Shown piece by piece: positions 6,836 to 8,236 of a DNA stretch of 8,236 nucleotides. Position 1 is the first letter of the stretch. Each line of letters begins with the position of its first letter. The notes below the pieces were generated by a model. It worked only from the letters and a program-made list of their open reading frames with translations. It was not told the DNA's origin and did not search any database. Origin of the DNA: Candidatus Bathyarchaeota archaeon. Lineage in GTDB: Archaea > Thermoproteota > Bathyarchaeia > Bathyarchaeales > Bathyarchaeaceae. Made by a program: the position numbers and the translations under genes. The stretch covers positions 585,521 to 593,756 of the forward strand of contig CP070828.1 in assembly GCA_020344715.1 (NCBI GenBank), read 5' to 3'.

Positions 6836-6844
6836 AATAAAACT
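6836..6844 (-). promoter_or_regulatory. Candidate TATA box for the YjbQ-family gene
   Basis: The minus strand reads AGTTTTATT about 45 bases upstream of the ATG at 6793. Initiation near 6814 would leave a leader of about 20 bases just containing the GGAGG ribosome site. It lies inside the rejected upstream extension, which supports the shorter start. Confidence 0.4.
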
Positions 6845-7145
6845 ATTTGCAGTCCCAGTTGAAGAGAGTTGAATCTCCCCTACTGCGTGAGGCTGAAACT
6901 TTGATGAAAGACCGAAGCAGGGATTCAAATTAAAATCGCACAACTTGATGCAAACCAGCAAGAAGAAAATGTTGATGCGTTCGTATCCGCTAAGAGTCTT
7001 CGATGGTTTTAGTGAGATTCAGTGATGGACTAGTTCCAATTTATTACCGTTACAACCTTATCCACTGATGGCAATTTTAATCATGTACACATTAGGGTAA
7101 TTTGCACGGTTTTGCCTACATAAAGCGGTTCAAGATGCGTGACCT

Positions 7146-7178
7146 AGGCTGAATCGCTTCGAATTGAGCCTCTTTTTT
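7146..7178 (+). terminator. Hairpin followed by T6, terminator-like
   Basis: AGGCT (7146-7150) pairs with AGCCT (7167-7171). After a G-G mismatch, AAT pairs with ATT, leaving an 8-base loop. CTTTTTTCCC follows directly. This is the layout of an intrinsic terminator for a plus-strand RNA, yet no plus-strand protein gene lies upstream within 780 bases. Confidence 0.4.
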
Positions 7179-7267
7179 CCCGCTTCATGTTTTCCCGGAG
7201 GTCTGGTGAGACGCAAAAAATCTAGGTTGCGGTGAGCTTTCAGTGGATACAAAAGCATCCCCGCTCA

Positions 7268-7280
7268 GATCTTTGAGATC
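7268..7280. repeat. Small inverted repeat beside the CBS-gene TATA box
   Basis: GATCT-TTG-AGATC is a perfect 5-base inverted repeat ending 3 bases before the TATA box, where BRE or a regulator would bind. It is short and could be chance. Confidence 0.25.
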
Positions 7281-7283
7281 ATC

Positions 7284-7290
7284 TTATAAA
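7284..7290 (+). promoter_or_regulatory. TATA box for the CBS-domain gene
   Basis: TTATAAA, close to the archaeal consensus, lies 31-38 bases before the ATG at 7322. Initiation near 7312 would give a leader of about 10 bases, so the message is probably almost leaderless; no clear Shine-Dalgarno is present, which agrees. Confidence 0.6.
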
Positions 7291-7321
7291 TCCAACAGGC
7301 AATTCTAGAGTTGATGCTTCG

Positions 7322-7777
7322 ATGTCGCTCAAAGTTGAAGACGCCATGATTAGAGACGTAATCGCAGTAGATGCAACGTCCACAGTAAAAGAAGCGGTGG
7401 AGATCATGAACGAGCATGAAATAGGCTGTTTGGTGGTGATTGAGAATCACAGACTGATTGGCATACTGACCGAACGTGACGTACTGAAAAGAGTACTAGC
7501 GGCAACAAAGGACCCCAAGAAGACCAAGGTAGGAGAAATAATGACTACTCGTGTTTTCACAGTCTCACCAGAAACGGATCTTGAAGAAGCAGCTAGACTT
7601 ATGTTCGAAAACGATGTAAAGAAGCTTCCCGTTGTATCTAAAGGAAAGCTTGTTGGCTTGGTGACGCTTACTGATCTGGCCCGTTTCCAACCTGAAATCA
7701 TTCGTTTGCTTAGGCGATTAATCGGCGAAAACACACCGAAAAGAATGAAAAAAGTTCTTGACTACTACATAGTCTAA
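7322..7777 (+). CDS. CBS-domain pair protein
   Basis: Stand-alone tandem CBS (Bateman) module of 151 residues, a fold that senses adenosyl nucleotides such as AMP, ATP or SAM and usually regulates a partner. CBS1 covers about residues 5-60 (VEDAMIRDVIAVDATSTV, then GCLVVIENHRLIGILTERD). CBS2 covers about 68-125 (VGEIMTTRVFTVSPETDL, then KKLPVVSKGKLVGLVTLTDL). The Thr/Ser-x-x-Asp ends (TERD, TLTD) are the usual ribose-phosphate contacts. A basic C-terminal tail of about 25 residues (RLLRRLIGENTPKRMKKVL) follows with no recognised domain. The start ATG lies about 32 bases after a strong TATA box. The gene stands alone, divergent from the YjbQ gene, so context does not name a partner or ligand. 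Confidence 0.93.
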   Translation: MSLKVEDAMIRDVIAVDATSTVKEAVEIMNEHEIGCLVVIENHRLIGILTERDVLKRVLAATKDPKKTKVGEIMTTRVFTVSPETDLEEAARLMFENDVKKLPVVSKGKLVGLVTLTDLARFQPEIIRLLRRLIGENTPKRMKKVLDYYIV

Positions 7778-8040
7778 GAGACGAACTCGATGAAATTGAT
7801 CGTACTCGTCAAGTAGCCAAGCAGATTGTCGGCTTGATGTTGTAACTGGCCTTTGTGCCTCCTTGTCGCTGTTATGTGCGAAACGTGTTCTTGTGTGACT
7901 TGAATGTGCAAATGTGTGTAGGTAAGGCATTTGTGCGGCATTTCCGGCTTTTCGTGATTTTGAGCTAGATTTTTGCAATGTTCGTAGATTTTGGTATACT
8001 ACTTTAATGAAGCTACCATAATCGGCGCCTTTGCTGCAGC

Positions 8041-8069
8041 ATTATGCTTTTATATACATCACGCATAAT
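8041..8069. repeat. Inverted repeat enclosing the antitoxin-gene TATA box
   Basis: ATTATGC (8041-8047) and GCATAAT (8063-8069) are perfect inverted arms separated by 15 bases that contain the TATA box. Toxin-antitoxin operons are usually autorepressed by the antitoxin, and this position would block TBP/TFB. The operator role is an inference. Confidence 0.45.
8049..8057 (+). promoter_or_regulatory. TATA box for the VapB-like gene
   Basis: TTTATATAC-like stretch about 27-35 bases before the ATG at 8084. Initiation near 8076-8080 would make an essentially leaderless mRNA, consistent with no clear Shine-Dalgarno before the start. Confidence 0.5.
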
Positions 8070-8083
8070 TCTAATGCAATGTG

Positions 8084-8227
8084 ATGAATGTGAATGAGGC
8101 TAAAGAAAAACGCTTTACAAGCATAAGAGTGACGCACGAAACGGTGGAGATGTTGAAAGAGAAAGGTCGTAAAGGCGAAACGTATGATGACATAATTCGT
8201 AAACTGCTAACGAAAAGAAGAAGGTAG
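8084..8227 (+). CDS. Small VapB-like antitoxin-family protein
   Basis: A 47-residue protein resembling short archaeal VapB-like antitoxins (ribbon-helix-helix-like; DUF7557-type). It opens with a charged stretch, then FTSIRVTHETVEML, a strand-then-helix pattern typical of RHH DNA-binding proteins, then KEKGRKGETYDDIIRKLL, the conserved GETYDDIIRKLL block common in archaeal VapB-like proteins, and a basic RRR end. Predicted role: antitoxin and autorepressor of a VapC-type RNase. No partner is visible because only 9 bases remain after the stop, so an orphan RHH-like protein is also possible. Start choice rests on the TATA box about 30 bases upstream; GTG at 8081 is the only close alternative. 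Its promoter region has an inverted repeat. Confidence 0.75.
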   Translation: MNVNEAKEKRFTSIRVTHETVEMLKEKGRKGETYDDIIRKLLTKRRR

Positions 8228-8236
8228 AACCGATCA

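Larger units (their letters stand above)
6850..7283. other. Intergenic stretch between divergent YjbQ-family and CBS genes
   Basis: About 430 bases without a convincing protein gene. I see a TATA-like AATTTATT (7038-7045) on the plus strand, a hairpin followed by a T-run (7146-7178), and a 13-base inverted repeat next to the CBS promoter (7268-7280). No tRNA, rRNA or box C/D pattern was convincing. Confidence 0.5.
7778..8083. other. TG-rich intergenic stretch
   Basis: About 300 bases with no convincing protein gene. From about 7850 to 7940 the plus strand is rich in TG with four TGTGC pentamers (7854, 7875, 7905, 7932). The end of this stretch carries the promoter of the antitoxin-like gene. 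A minus-strand frame overlapping the CBS gene end has no recognisable domain and is not supported. Confidence 0.4.

Noticed and set aside
6794..6961. N-terminal extension of the YjbQ-family protein by 56 residues
   Set aside because: No family similarity, and a well-placed GGAGG and a TATA-like box lie within it, supporting the start at 6793.
7718..7978. Minus-strand 86-codon frame overlapping the CBS gene end
   Set aside because: Half lies antisense to the CBS gene, composition is Ser/Arg/His-rich without a domain, and there is no ribosome site.
8081..8087. GTGATGA, a perfect box C motif
   Set aside because: No CTGA box D follows within a usual distance, and the motif contains the start of the VapB-like gene.

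Overview
The window looks like a chromosomal segment of an archaeon. It carries a single-subunit ATP-dependent DNA ligase of the archaeal/eukaryotic type, an archaeal-style ATP-NAD kinase homologue (COG3199-like), a stand-alone CBS-pair protein, a small archaeal VapB-like antitoxin, TATA-like boxes 25-30 bases before several starts, and Shine-Dalgarno motifs of the GGAGG/GGTGAT kind. A Thermoproteota/Bathyarchaeia-like host is my guess from this gene mix and the moderate GC content (mid-40s percent by eye); nothing in the window proves the lineage. I see no rRNA, tRNA, CRISPR array, transposase or phage gene.

Left third, minus strand, read right to left: tdh (threonine 3-dehydrogenase), then kbl (2-amino-3-ketobutyrate CoA ligase), then after a 501-base gap a DNA ligase cut off by the left window edge. 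tdh and kbl form the classic two-step route from threonine to glycine plus acetyl-CoA and are probably one transcript. The gap before the ligase holds a likely kbl terminator, the ligase leader and two neighbouring palindromes, the larger a perfect 18-mer.

Middle, plus strand: a CxxCxxCC-type (YkgJ-like) metal-chelating protein divergent from tdh, then the ATP-NAD kinase homologue, then a short protein related to 3-methyladenine DNA glycosylase I that appears to lack the usual base-recognition Glu and the zinc-binding residues. A YjbQ/UPF0047 protein on the minus strand converges on the glycosylase gene with a 30-base gap.

Right third: about 530 bases without a protein gene, with a hairpin plus T-run; then a CBS-domain protein behind a good TATA box; then about 300 bases of TG-rich non-coding sequence; then a 47-residue antitoxin-like gene whose TATA box sits between the arms of an inverted repeat. 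Its toxin partner, if any, is beyond the right edge.

Most of the window is ordinary core and accessory metabolism. The more interesting signals are the altered active-site features of the glycosylase homologue, a cofactor loop in TDH that seems to have lost the NAD-selecting acidic residue, and dyad-symmetric elements placed around predicted promoters. Several long reading frames start too early; Shine-Dalgarno positions support shorter starts for kbl, the NAD kinase homologue and the YjbQ protein.
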